Source of the DNA: Henckelia pumila
Lineage: Eukaryota > Streptophyta > Magnoliopsida > Lamiales > Gesneriaceae
Assembly (NCBI RefSeq): GCF_033568475.1
Contig: NC_133121.1
Coordinates: 129,550,375-129,614,374, forward strand
Reading direction: 5' to 3'
Length of the DNA stretch: 64,000 nucleotides
The position numbers and the translations under genes were made by a program. Positions 12,291-23,072 of the stretch are shown here, piece after piece; the first letter of the stretch is position 1; the number at the start of each line of letters is the position of its first letter. The notes under the pieces are model-generated. The model was not told where the DNA came from. It searched no databases and saw nothing but the letters and a program-made list of their open reading frames with translations.

Positions 12291-12497
12291 GTATACCGAA
12301 ATTTTCGATATTTTCTGTTTTTTTCGGTACGGTAAAGGAGATATGACGACATTTCGGTATTTTTTGTCAGCTTCCACAACCCATGACGGGTTGGGTTGGG
12401 CTGGGATATTCCCAACCCGTCATCAATTTAGGCCGCCCCGCTCCCTGATGACGGGCCGAGCCGGGCCAGCCCGAACTGACATGTCTAGTTTTAATTA

Positions 12498-12647
12498 TAC
12501 AGACTTTTTAATCTCAAATATATAAGCTTGTATTACTTTAGTAATATTTTTCTAATATTTTAATTACGCCTTTTATAATTTTTTTTTGAATGATTTTTAT
12601 GGGAATGAAGTTTTCTTTTGAATGTTTTTTCTTAATTTGTGTAAAAT

Positions 12648-12689
<42 letters not shown>

Positions 12690-13867
12690 CGATACGAAAG
12701 AGTATATATAAAAGTAGATATTCATGAGACGAGTTGATAAGATCTAAATCTATAATAAAAAAAATATTTTTAACATACAAAATAATATTTTTTTATAAAC
12801 CGTCTCATAGTAGGTTTTTTTCCCCTATAAAATTCGAGGGGCGTTAAGCATATTGTTAAGCTTAATTAATATCGTGAAGGCGACAAGAAAGTAAGTAATG
12901 GAAATTAAATATTATAAATCTATAAATAATTAAGAAAAGTTCCATTTGTTTGGATACGTGGAGCTGAGTCAGATAAAATGCAAGGCCACAAGTCGGGCTT
13001 TGATGTCTATCATATAAAATAGAAACAATTTTATGATTGTGGGATACAAAGGGAACAATCATTCTTGCATTTCTTCATGTTTTAAATTCTGTCGTATATA
13101 CCTTTTTTTAAAAATTAAAAATCTGTCGTATATATAATCTTCAAAATAAATAAAATAAATTATGTAATGTATATATATAATATAAATGAAGTAAGTGTCT
13201 TGTGAGAGGATTTTATGAATTTATATCATTGAGATGAGTCGATTCTATAAGTAATTTTTTGACATAAAAAATAATATTTTTCACGATGATATTAGGTCGA
13301 AATGTTTTCTGAAAAATTAACTCGTGAGAAAATTTTATTAGGTTTTTGTGATATAAAATGGTGTGTTAATATTTCCTCTTACCAACTGAAATTAAAAAAG
13401 AGAAAAAGAGATATAAACTATGCTTTTATGTGATACATAAAATTAGTGCAAGTTAAGAGTCAATTTTTGTTTTTGTTTTTGTTTTTAAAAAAAGAAGAGC
13501 CGTATATAAAAACGATGAAGAAAACTATTTGAATGAAATTTTTGCTTCCATTTTTTTATTTTAATAATCAAGAAAAAAGTAATTGTACTCGGCTCAAGAT
13601 ATAAGTTAATTATTGGTTAATAAGAATTCTTAATGTCGTTTATCAATTTTGTGAAATGAATTTCTTATTCGACTCGATGTATAAAAGAATTAATTTTAGC
13701 CAAAAGAATATATTACTTTTCATTGTAATATGAACAAAACTGATTTATCTCACGAATATAAATTTATAAGACAATCTAACAAAAAATCTACCATTAATAG
13801 TTCGGTCCCAATTTAGGGACATTAAAACTCAAGATTAATACAAGATTCCAACTTTGTTTCAAACTTC
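12498..13867. other. AT-rich intergenic DNA
   Basis: No gene recognised. It holds a (TA)n microsatellite at 12649-12688 and short low-complexity tracts. Confidence 0.6.
12649..12688. repeat. (TA)n microsatellite
   Basis: About 20 uninterrupted TA units. Confidence 0.95.
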
Positions 13868-14159
13868 TCTTACTATCTTATTAAAGTAGAGACCCCTATA
13901 ATTAACAAACTTTCAATTAATTGATGACGTTTGATTTGAAATTACCATTATTTCCTAAATTAATTTTCAATAAAACCAAAATTATTGGGCAAAATAGTCA
14001 TTTTATACAGTTTCCTCTTTTCTAGCCATTAAAAGTCCACTTTGTGCCCGTTGATATTATTTTATTACAAAAATGACACTCACTTTATAAGATATATATT
14101 TTTTGTGAATATTTTTTTTTAAAAAAACGTTATATTTTTATTATTTTTTAATTTTACAA

Positions 14160-14164
14160 TTTAT
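14160..14164. repeat. Target site duplication TTTAT, left
   Basis: Five bases directly before the copia element, repeated at 22997-23001. Confidence 0.9.
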
Positions 14165-16061
14165 TGTTGGAAAAACGTGTTCAAATCAATTAAGAATTGA
14201 TACCCGGTGCAGCGGAAGTTTAAAAATTTTTATTTTTCGATATGAAACGATTCCATATCATGGGTATCAAAACTTTACGATTAAATTATGCAAGTAAAAA
14301 TAAAATCACAATTAAATTTTTACCTATTCAAGCAACGGCTTGATTATGAACACCAACAGAATTTAATCTGCTCTTCTTGTATATCCCGGGAACCGATGGC
14401 TTTACGATCAATCTCCGAAATAAGGTCCACGAACAAAAAACAGAAACCCTCTGATTGATTGCACTAGAAATCAATCAGATGTTTATCGAAGAGAATAAAC
14501 AGATTTGATCTGTTAATTCGGAATGTAATTTTTCACAAAAATCACAGACCAAATTTTCTCAAAAAGGGACAGAGGATTTTCGAAAATCCCCTTGAATTAT
14601 TTTATGTGAATTTCGAAAAATTGCTAGAATTAATTGTGTCAATTTTCGAACACTACACATGTATTTATAGATAATTTCTAGACTAGATTAAGTTATAATT
14701 ATATTAGGACTCTAACTCCTTAGGGCCCACAATCCATAACTTAAGCCCAACAAGCCAAGCCCGTTGTTATAGAAATTAATATAAAATTCATCATGACTCC
14801 GATTGATAAACCGATTTCACCAATGTGCACAAAAACCATTTCTGCACCTTTTAAAGTCAAGATAATTTTTCTGAATCCGAATTCAGTGATTTCCAAAAAT
14901 GTTCATCCCTATGTCATTTTACAAAATTCCACTCCCTTTTAGTTAAGAAGTCCAACTTCTCTTTCATTAAATTTAACTCTTTAAATTTAACTATCTCAAC
15001 GGGGTTTAGTAATCTATTACTTGTGTGACCCTCAATGGTTCAGGGATACAGCTAGCCGTGGGCTCACAACTCCTTGTGACTCGCAACAACAATTTTCGAC
15101 TTACCCAACGAATCATGGTAAGAGCGTCTAGCAATATCGCCCCATGATTCCCTAGGTATCACTGATAGTGCCTGCAAGAACCAGTAGATTTTGGTTAGCG
15201 TACAATACGTTCCCTTCATCCATATATCCCGATCGAATCAACAACCATTGGTGCATCGAGAGTCGTTCGAGATTCGATAACTATGCATTACATCTTGGAG
15301 ATCAAATAGTGACATCGCATGTGTTACTAGGAAAACCGAGTAACCTAAAACACATCATGTACTCTGGCCAGAGATTCGCCACAATAATATCTCCTCAGAT
15401 CGCATAGGATATCCACACTCGCAAGTATGTGGTGAATCCTTGACAACAAAGCATCGACTCCTATATGTGTCGTAACTGTACCCAATCCCGACACCTGATG
15501 ACCCCAATAGAGTCGGTAAACGAGTCAAAGTACAGTACTAGCATATAGAGTCTCAATGATGTTTCAAGTAGTAAGGACTAATGGTGTACAACCAAAACCG
15601 CGAACTTTATCCACTCGATAAGTGATAACCACTTGGAAAGTTCGAATAGGGTAGTTCGATCATTCATCATATGAATATCCATTGGCATGCTTTGAACATC
15701 TCCATGACCATTACCAATGAAACGTGGTACTTGGAATCACAAATGCTAGTCTCAATCTCGAGCGATCCTTATCCTTATTAGCGGACGGCTCAATTGACTA
15801 GGAACTGTTTAGAATATACAGTGACTATAAGATGTGTTTCATAATAGTGATCTCTCTTTATTCACTATCTCATCTTACTTACACTATAGTATATTCAAGG
15901 TCTTTATCAAAACATCAATAGTATATCACAATATAACAATATGAAGAAAGATAAAGAAAATGTCATTAATGAATGTAAATTATATTAAACAAATATTGTT
16001 TATACATAGAGTCATAAAAGCCCTTAGTCATAAGTTGGCTAACCGGGCACCCACTATTTCA
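14165..16061 (-). mobile_element. Ty1/copia 3' LTR
   Basis: 1,897 bp, exactly the length of the partner at 21100-22996. On the plus strand it runs from TGTTGGAAAAACG to CTATTTCA. On the minus strand it is the downstream LTR. The polypurine tract AAGTGGGAGAT lies just inside it at 16062-16072. A minus-strand TATA box (TATAAATA) lies at 14662-14669. By eye it differs from the other LTR at about 50 positions. Confidence 0.95.
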
Positions 16062-17320
16062 ATCTCCCACTTGCCGTAAAGCCAACTAGTCATACTACGT
16101 AATCCCATTGCTTCACGATGTTTGTCAAACAATGGTCCTGGCAAGGGCTTAGTAAGTGGATCAGCGATATTGTCTGTAGAGGCCACTCTCTCGACAGTGA
16201 TGTCTCCTCTTTCCACAATCTCCCGGATGATGTGGTATTTCCTCAGTATGTGTTTGGATCTTTGATGAGACCTTGGTTCCTTTGCCTGAGCAACGGCACC
16301 AGTGTTGTCGTAGTACACCGGAACTGGACCAATAGCTTTAGGAATTACGCCCAACTCTTGGACGAAATTCCTCATCCAAACGGCCTCTTTAGCAGCAGCT
16401 GATGATGCAATGTATTCTGCCTCAGTGGTGGAATCCACTGTGGTGTCCTGCTTGGAACTCTTCCAAGAGACAGCACCGCCATTGAGCATGAATACAAATC
16501 CAGAGGTTGACTTCGAGTCATCCACGTCGCTTTGGAAGCTAGAGTCGGTATAGCCTTCCAATTTCAATTCTCTTTCTCCATAAACCATGAATATATTCTT
16601 AGTCCTTCTCAAGTACTTAAGAATATCCTTCACGGCTTTCCAATGCATTTGACCGGGGTTGGCCTGATATCTGCTCGTGACACTCAGAGCAAAGGCTATA
16701 TCCGGTCTGGTAGATATTATCCCGTACATAATACTACCTATGGCTGACGCATATGGTATGTGTGTCATTTTCTCTATCTCTTCGTCAGTCTTGGGACACA
16801 TAGACTTGGATAGAGAAACTCCATGACACATAGGTAGATGTCCTCTCTTGGACTCATCCATAGAAAACCTTTTCAATATGGTGTCGATGTAGGTTGCTTG
16901 AGTGAGTCCTATCATTCTCTTAGATCTATCTCTATAGATCTGTATCCCTAGAATATAGGATGCCTCACCCAAATCCTTCATCGAGAATCTACCTGATAAC
17001 CATATCTTTGTTGACTGCAACATCCCTACATCATTCCCAATGAGTAGGATGTCATCAACATAAAGCACTAAGAACGTCACCGCATCCTTAACTACTTTCT
17101 TGTACACGCACGGTTCCTCCGGGTTTTTGATGAAACCAAAGTCCTTTATTGTTTCATCAAATTTCTGGTTCCAACTTCTTGATGCTTGTTTGAGACCATA
17201 AATTGATCTCTGAAGCTTGCATACCTTATGCTCGCTTTTCATGGATGTGAATCCCTTGGGCTGCATCATATAGATTTCTTCCTTAATGTTTCCATTAAGA
17301 AATGCAGTCTTCACATCCAT
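16028..17320 (-). pseudogene. Copia reverse transcriptase and RNase H fragment
   Basis: A 430-codon open stretch; its last codons run into the LTR. It begins within the reverse transcriptase palm (MDVKTAFLNGNI) and contains the catalytic YVDD box (LYVDDILLIGND), the GSIMYG motif and an RNase H part with GYTDSSFQSD, STTEAEY and SKHI. It continues the frame of the fragment at 17417-17755, but stop codons at 17417-17419 and just before 17320 separate the two. It would copy element RNA to DNA if intact. Confidence 0.93.
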
Positions 17321-17416
17321 TTGTCATATCTCATAGTCATACCATGCTGCTATGGCAATAAGGATTCTTATGGACTTGAACATTGCGACTGGTGAAAAAG
17401 TTTCATCATAGTCAAC

Positions 17417-17755
17417 TCATTGTCTTTGAGTATAACCTTTTGCTACCAATCGTGCCTTGTAGGTAAGTACCTTACCATCAGGCCCAAGTTTTCTCTTGTA
17501 GATCCATTTACACCCTATTGGAACAATTCCATCGGAAGGATCTACTAAAGTCCAAACTTGGTTTGTATGCATCGAGTCTATTTCCGACTGCATAGCTTCA
17601 AGCCATAAATTAGAATCCGCATCAGAAATTGCTTCCTTGAAGTTTCTTGGATCACATCCAATGTCGGGTTCACTTTGATCCCCTTCAAGAAGAAGACCAT
17701 ATCGAATAGGAGGTCTAGAAGTCCTCTCGGATCTCCTAGGTGTAGGCGTGTCCAC
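17417..17755 (-). pseudogene. Copia reverse transcriptase N-terminal fragment
   Basis: A 112-codon open stretch with the copia RT start region (WLEAMQSEIDSMHTNQVW, IGCKWIYKRK, YKARLVAKGYTQ). It lies in the same frame as the integrase fragment upstream and is separated from it by one TAA stop at 17756-17758. It ends at a TGA at 17417-17419. Confidence 0.92.
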
Positions 17756-18823
17756 TTAAGGTTCTTGAGGTGTGGGATCGTTATTTTGTATCTCGGGTTC
17801 TTCTCGAATTTCTTCGAGTTCCATCATCTTGCCTTTCTTATCTAATAAAAACTCCTTCTCCATGAAGGTGGCATTTCTCGAAACAAACACTTTTGTTTCA
17901 GTAGGATGATAGAAATAATATCCGATTGAATTCTTCGGATATCCTACAAAATAACATAAGGTGGATCGACTATCCAACTTATCTCCCACTGTCTGCTTCA
18001 CGTAAGCAGGACATCCCCAAATCCTTAAGTACGAATACTTAGGAGCTTTGCCATTCCATAACTCGTATGAAATTTTATCTACTGCTTTAGTGTGGACATT
18101 GTTCAACAACAATACCGTCGTTTCAAGCGCATAGCCCCAAAACGAAGGTGGGAGCTCAGTGAAGCTCATCATAGATCGAACCATGTCCAACAAAGTTCGA
18201 TTGCGACGCTCCGAGACACCATTCAGCTGAGGTGTCATAGGAGGAGTCCACTGAGAGAGAATCTCATTCTCTTTTATATAGTTCAAAAACTCGGTACTTA
18301 AGTATTCTCCACCTCGATCCGATCGAAGTGCTTTAATACTTCTACCTTGTTTGTTTTCTACTTCAGCCTTGAATTCTTTGAACTTTTCAAATGATTCAGA
18401 CTTATATTTCATTAAATATAAATACTCATACCTCGAATAATCATCAGTAAAGGTAATGAAGTAGGTGTGTCCAAATTTAGTACCGATACTAAATGGTCCA
18501 CAAACATCTGTATGGATCAAATCCAACAGGTTTTGACTACGCTCAGGCTTCCCTTTGAAAGGAGATTTAGTCATTTTTCCTTTTAGGCAGGACTTACAAG
18601 TAGGTAGAGAGTTAATATCAGACATATCAAACATGCCCTCTCCCACTAGCTTGTTCATCCTCCTTGAGGAAATATGACCTAGCCTAGCATGCCAAAGGTT
18701 TGCCGGGTTTTGGCTATCGTTTTTCTTTTTATTTGTTGTTACCGGTTTATCAACATAATTAATTAGAACGTATTTTAATTTTAAGTTATATAGATCGTTT
18801 TCAAGTTGTCCATTTCCAATCAA
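17756..18823 (-). pseudogene. Copia integrase fragment
   Basis: A 355-codon open stretch. It carries the GAG-pre-integrase zinc motif (LWHARLGHIS with CKSCLKGK) and the DDE core, with D in HTDVCGPF, D in LRSDRGGEY and E in NGVSERRNRT. The C-terminal part has the copia motif RIWGCPAYVK. Integrase would insert the cDNA into the host chromosome. The catalytic residues are still present, so the break is in frame continuity and not in the active site. Confidence 0.94.
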
Positions 18824-18909
18824 ACATTCATTCTTGTAAATATTGCAAATCTCATTCGCAAATTTTCAAAAAATATCTTCTCTATCAAGAATAGAAAAAG
18901 AAATAATGT

Positions 18910-19272
18910 TTAATGAAATCTTGGTACAAAAAACATCTCTCTAAAAATATAGCTTAAAATTGTTTTTGCAAAATTAAACAAATGTTTCCCATAGCTTTTG
19001 GATTTAACTCTGGAACCATTCCCGAGCCTTAACTGGGTCTCACCCATCCTAAGCTTACGACTTCTTGTCATCATCTGCAACTCATTGCAAATGTGAGATC
19101 TACATCTGGTATCCAATACCCAAGAAGTATTATTAAGTGAAACATTTATAAAATATATCCTCTGCAGTTCGTAACTACTCGATATATATTCTTTGCAGTT
19201 GCGCTTCCAGTAACCGGGTTTCTTGCAGTGATGGCAAACTTCTTTAGACTTGTCTAGTTTTGCATGTAACAT
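18910..19272 (-). pseudogene. Copia Gag zinc knuckle and protease remnant
   Basis: One CCHC-like knuckle (CHHCKKPGYWKRNC, with Tyr where Gly-His is usual) followed by a protease start. The active-site region reads WVLDTRCRSH, where copia proteases usually have DTG and a second Gly, so both glycines are replaced by Arg. The protease is therefore very likely dead. Frame continuity to integrase is lost in the 18824-18909 gap. Confidence 0.85.
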
Positions 19273-19391
19273 TTGGCCTTGAGATCATGGTCCAACCATT
19301 TCTCTAGTTTGGCCAACCTTTCTGTATAGTTTGCGCCAGAAAGTTTATTTAGTTCGAGAATTGAAACATGTGGATTACGAAGATTCATCAT
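19254..19391 (-). pseudogene. Copia Gag N-terminal stub
   Basis: A 45-codon frame beginning MMNLRNPHVSILELNKLSG, which looks like the start of copia Gag. It runs out of frame directly into the zinc-knuckle part, so most of the capsid region (normally some 150-200 codons) is absent and the junction is frameshifted. Confidence 0.6.
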
Positions 19392-21082
19392 AATGATATA
19401 CTGAGATGAAACAGACAATAACCGATGATTGTTTAATTAATTTACTAAGACATAAAATATGGCAAATTTAATTTTATGAATTTCACTCCCACTATTTTAA
19501 CGATATCACTACCCTCTAGTGAAAATGGGAAACTCCATTCCTTAGTGGGAACATGGAGTCCAATTGACAAATCATAGTCCCGAATAATATCAGCCAACCA
19601 TAATTTTCAAAAGGTAGAGCCCAATTACTTCCAAAGTAACCCCCATGTTTTTACCTCATGTCCAATAAGGGCCAATAATATGACGCCGTTTATTGTGACA
19701 TGTCAAGATAACCCATCAATATTAAGTTGTGATAGACGGTCGCCATGTGGATCCCCCAATAATATGAGCCAATCCCATGGGAGTTCCACCCAACTTATAA
19801 TATGTATCGATCCAATGTACAGCTTTTCGACGAACGGGCCCCCCCAATAATATGAGTCGGACCGTATCCGCGGGTAGCATCTCATACATTGATCGTTGAT
19901 GGAAGGTAGGAACATTTAAATAATATTTAAATTCCCTTTTATAAATCTTGATATCAATTTTAAATCATATTTAAAATGAGGGATTTTAATTTTTGAAAAT
20001 TTGTCTCATCATGCAATTTATGTATGCTTGCGGGATTCATACAATTTAGTTTAAACATGCATACATCAATAATATCATATATTATTTAAGGATGATCGAT
20101 CCCATTATCTAATCGACCCGTGGTTGCCAATCACGAGTCTAAGTCCAATCCTAGGTGATATGCAAGTATGCAATGCAATCCTATTACATTGAGCTTCCAT
20201 TTACATTTCTTCGGTCTTTATCGTCTGCTGGGCCCATCATTGTTTTCAAATCTTTATCTCCCACTAAGTCTAACGAATTTACAATAAATTTCGATGACAA
20301 GTAGGGGATACATATTTAAGGGGTGAAAACGGGCCATAAACCAAACCCACTTTTTATTACAAATGACAATTCAAATTGGGCTATAAACCAAGCCCATTAA
20401 TAAAACCCAACAACAATAAAACCAAATGTAAATTACCTAACATACACCTAAAACATTGGTCATGGCAATCGATCTTCCTTTTATCCAATAATTAATTCAA
20501 TAATTAAATAATTGGATAACATGCAATGGCATCATATTTAAAAAGATAAAATCAAATTTTATCTTATCCTTTCATAAGATCATATCTTATCATCAATTGT
20601 ACCAAAATAATTAATTTTATAAAATCTAATTTAACGGATAAGATTTACAAATTTTCCAAAAATTCAAATTTATCCAAAAATCAATTTTAAAAATTTCGGA
20701 CTCAAACAATTTGATCCGATGCCTCGTGGATCAATCAAAAACAATTTTCGATCGGACCAAAAACTAAAATTCCAAAATATTAAAATTTAATTAAAAAAAA
20801 CAATTTTAATTTTTCCGGGCTGCCCGGGACAATCCCGGGCAGCCCGCGCCCCAAAATGGGGGCCGGGCAGGGCAGCCCGTCGCTGCCCATGGGAAGCACC
20901 GTGCACTGCCCTGGGCACCGATGGGCTCGCTGCCCTTGGGCAGCGCCCAGCGCTGCCTGGGCAGCGACGATCGCTCCCGATGTGCCCATTAAATTTTAAT
21001 TTAAAATTTTGTTTTTGTTTCAAAAACCCGAGGCCAAAAATTTTGTACAATCGATTAATTTAATCGTTTGATCTGAGAGCAA
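19392..21082 (-). other. Copia leader (between primer binding site and gag)
   Basis: About 1.7 kb without coding potential. It includes a GC-rich structured block at 20815-20995 and four spaced copies of the motif TCATATTATTGG (minus strand) at about 19580-19856, reported in the findings. Confidence 0.7.
20816..20846. repeat. Perfect hairpin in the copia leader
   Basis: Arms of 14 bases (CGGGCTGCCCGGGA and its exact inverse) around a 3-base loop. It is followed by about 150 bases rich in GCTGCCC and GGGCAGCG words, in an otherwise AT-rich leader. Confidence 0.9.
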
Positions 21083-21098
21083 CCTGGCTCTGATACCA
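21083..21098 (-). other. Copia primer binding site
   Basis: Minus-strand TGGTATCAGAGCCAGG, one base inside the 5' LTR. It matches the 3' end complement of initiator methionine tRNA, the usual primer of plant copia elements. Confidence 0.9.
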
Positions 21099-21099
21099 C

Positions 21100-22996
21100 T
21101 GTTGGAAAAACGTGTTCAGATCAATTAAGAATTGATATTCGGTGCAGCGAAAGTTTAAAAATTTTTATTTTTTGATATGAAACGATTCCATATCATGGGT
21201 ATCAAAACTTTACGATTAAATTATGCAAGTAAAAATAAAATCACAATTAAATTTTTACCTATTCAAGCAACGGCTTGATTATGGACACCAACAGAATTTA
21301 ATCTGCTCTTCTTGTATATCCCGGGAACCGATGGCTTCACGATCAATCTCCGGAATAAGGTCCACGAACAGAAAACAGAAACCCTCTGATTGATTGCACT
21401 AAAAATCAATCAGATGTTTATCGAAAAGAATAAACAGATTTGATCTGTTAATTCGGAATGTAATTTTTCACAAAAATCACAGACCGAATTTTCTCAAAAA
21501 GGGACAGAGAATTTTCGAAAATCCCCTTGAATTATTTTATGTGAATTTCGAAAAATTGCTAGAATTAATTGTGTCAATTTTCGAACACTACACATGTATT
21601 TATAGATAATTTTTAGACTAGATTAAGTTATAATTGTATTAGGACTCTAACTCCTTAGGGCCCACAATCCATAACTTAAGCCCAACAAGCCAAGCCCGTT
21701 GTTATAGAAATTAATATAAAATTCATCATGACTCCGATTGATAAACCGATTTCACCAATGTGCACAGAAACCATTTCTGCACCTTTTAAAGTCAAGATAA
21801 TTTTTCTGAATCCGAATTCAGTGATTTCCAAAAATGCTCATCCCTATGTCATTTTAGAAAATTCCACTCCCTTTTATTTAAGAAGTCCAACTTCTCTTTC
21901 ATTAAATTTAACTCTTTAAATTTAACTATCTCAACGGGGTTTAGTAATCTATTACTTGTGTGAACCTCAATGGTTCAGGGATACAGCTAGCCGTGGGCTC
22001 ACAACTCCTTGTGACTCGGAACAACAATTTCCGACTTTCCCAACGAATCATGGTAAGAGCGTCTAGCAACATCGCCCCATGATTCCCTAGGTATCACTGA
22101 TAGTGCCTGCAAGAACCAGTAGATTTTGGTTAGCGTACAGTACGGTCCCTTCATCCATATATCCCGATCGAATCAACAATCATTGGTGCATCGAGAGTCG
22201 TTCGAGATTCGATAACTATGCATTAAATCTTGGAGATCAAATAGTGACATCGCATGTGTTACTAGGAAAACCGAGTAACCTAAAACACATCATGTACTCT
22301 GGCCAGAGATTCGTCACACTAATATCTCCTCAGATCGCATAGGATATCCACACTCGCAAGTATGTGGTGAATCCTTGACAACAAAGCATCGACTCCTATA
22401 TGTGTCATAAATGTACCCAATCCCGACACCTAATGACCCCAATAGAGTCGGTAAATGAATCAAAGTATAGTACTAGCATATAGAGTCTCAATGATTTTTC
22501 AAGTAGTAAGGACTAATGGTGTACAACCAAAACCGCGGACTTTATCCACTCGATAAGTGATAACCACTTGGAAAGTCCGAATGGGGTAGTTCGATCATTC
22601 ATCATATGAATATCCATTGGCATGCTTTGAACATCTCCATGTCCATTACCAATGAAACGTGGTACTTGGCATCACAAATGCTAGTCTCAATCTCGAGCGA
22701 TCCTTATCCTTATTAGCGGACGGCTCAATTGACTAGGAGCTGTTTAGAATATACAGTGACTATAAGATGTGTTTCATAATAGTGATCTCTCTTTATTCAC
22801 TATCTCATCTTACTTACACTATAGTATATTCAAGGTCTTTATCAAAACATCAATAGTATATCACAATATAACAATATGAAGAAAGACAAAGAAAATGCCA
22901 TTAATGAATGTAAATTATATTAAACAAATATTGTTTATACATAGAGTCATAAAAGCCCTTAGCCACAAGTTGGCTAACCGGACACCCACTCTTTCA
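21100..22996 (-). mobile_element. Ty1/copia 5' LTR
   Basis: 1,897 bp, the upstream LTR on the minus strand, holding the element promoter. The TATA box (TATAAATA, minus) is at 21597-21604. It ends with CTCTTTCA on the plus strand and is followed by the duplication TTTAT at 22997-23001. Confidence 0.95.
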
Positions 22997-23072
22997 TTTA
23001 TTATTTATTGTTTTCGTTAAAAAAATGAAATGTACGAGCACGCAACGCATACAACGAAATACTAGTTTCTAT

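Larger units (their letters stand above)
7905..12487. mobile_element. Composite element with terminal inverted repeats (hAT-like ends), containing nested insertions
   Basis: The left end reads TAGATGTCAATTCGGGTTG. The right end, read on the minus strand, is TAGACATGTCAGTTCGGGCT; both continue into GGCCCG-rich sequence. This gives imperfect terminal inverted repeats of roughly 35 bases. The flanks GTTTCAATTA (7895-7904) and GTTTTAATTA (12488-12497) match in 9 of 10 positions and are probably the target duplication, though its exact length is unclear. The subterminal GGGCC/CGGGTTGG-rich blocks are typical of non-autonomous hAT-like elements in plants. No transposase is visible. The inside holds a palindromic TACCG-rich block and a Ty3/gypsy remnant, annotated separately. 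Confidence 0.6.
14165..22996 (-). mobile_element. Complete-structure Ty1/copia LTR retrotransposon, coding-dead
   Basis: 8,832 bp between perfect TTTAT duplications, with two 1,897 bp LTRs, a primer binding site (TGGTATCAGAGCCAGG on the minus strand, 21083-21098, the methionine initiator tRNA type) and a polypurine tract. The pol order is protease, integrase, reverse transcriptase, RNase H, which is the copia order. Gag is mostly missing, the protease motif is altered, and pol is interrupted by at least three stop codons. It could be moved only by proteins from a relative. The low LTR divergence (about 2.6% by eye) means a fairly recent insertion, after that of the Helitron it split. Confidence 0.95.
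13868..23065 (+). mobile_element. Non-autonomous Helitron-like element, copy 2, split by a copia insertion
   Basis: It starts TCTTACTATCTTATTAAAG at 13868 and ends ACTAG at 23065 followed by T, with the CACGCAACGC motif just inside the 3' end. Its own sequence is only about 360 bp, because the Ty1/copia element at 14165-22996 (plus its 5 bp target duplication) lies inside it. It is an inverted relative of the relic at 7273-7798. Confidence 0.55.

Noticed and set aside
8371-12370. A complete second hAT element starting TAGGGGTGGTTCGG
   Set aside because: The start looks right, but I could not find the inverse end (CCGAACCACCCCTA) near 12300-12380.
15168-15407. Open frame shared by both copia LTRs (also at 22103-22342)
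   Set aside because: It lies within U3 of the LTR on the strand opposite to the element, differs by substitutions between copies without pattern, and shows no domain.
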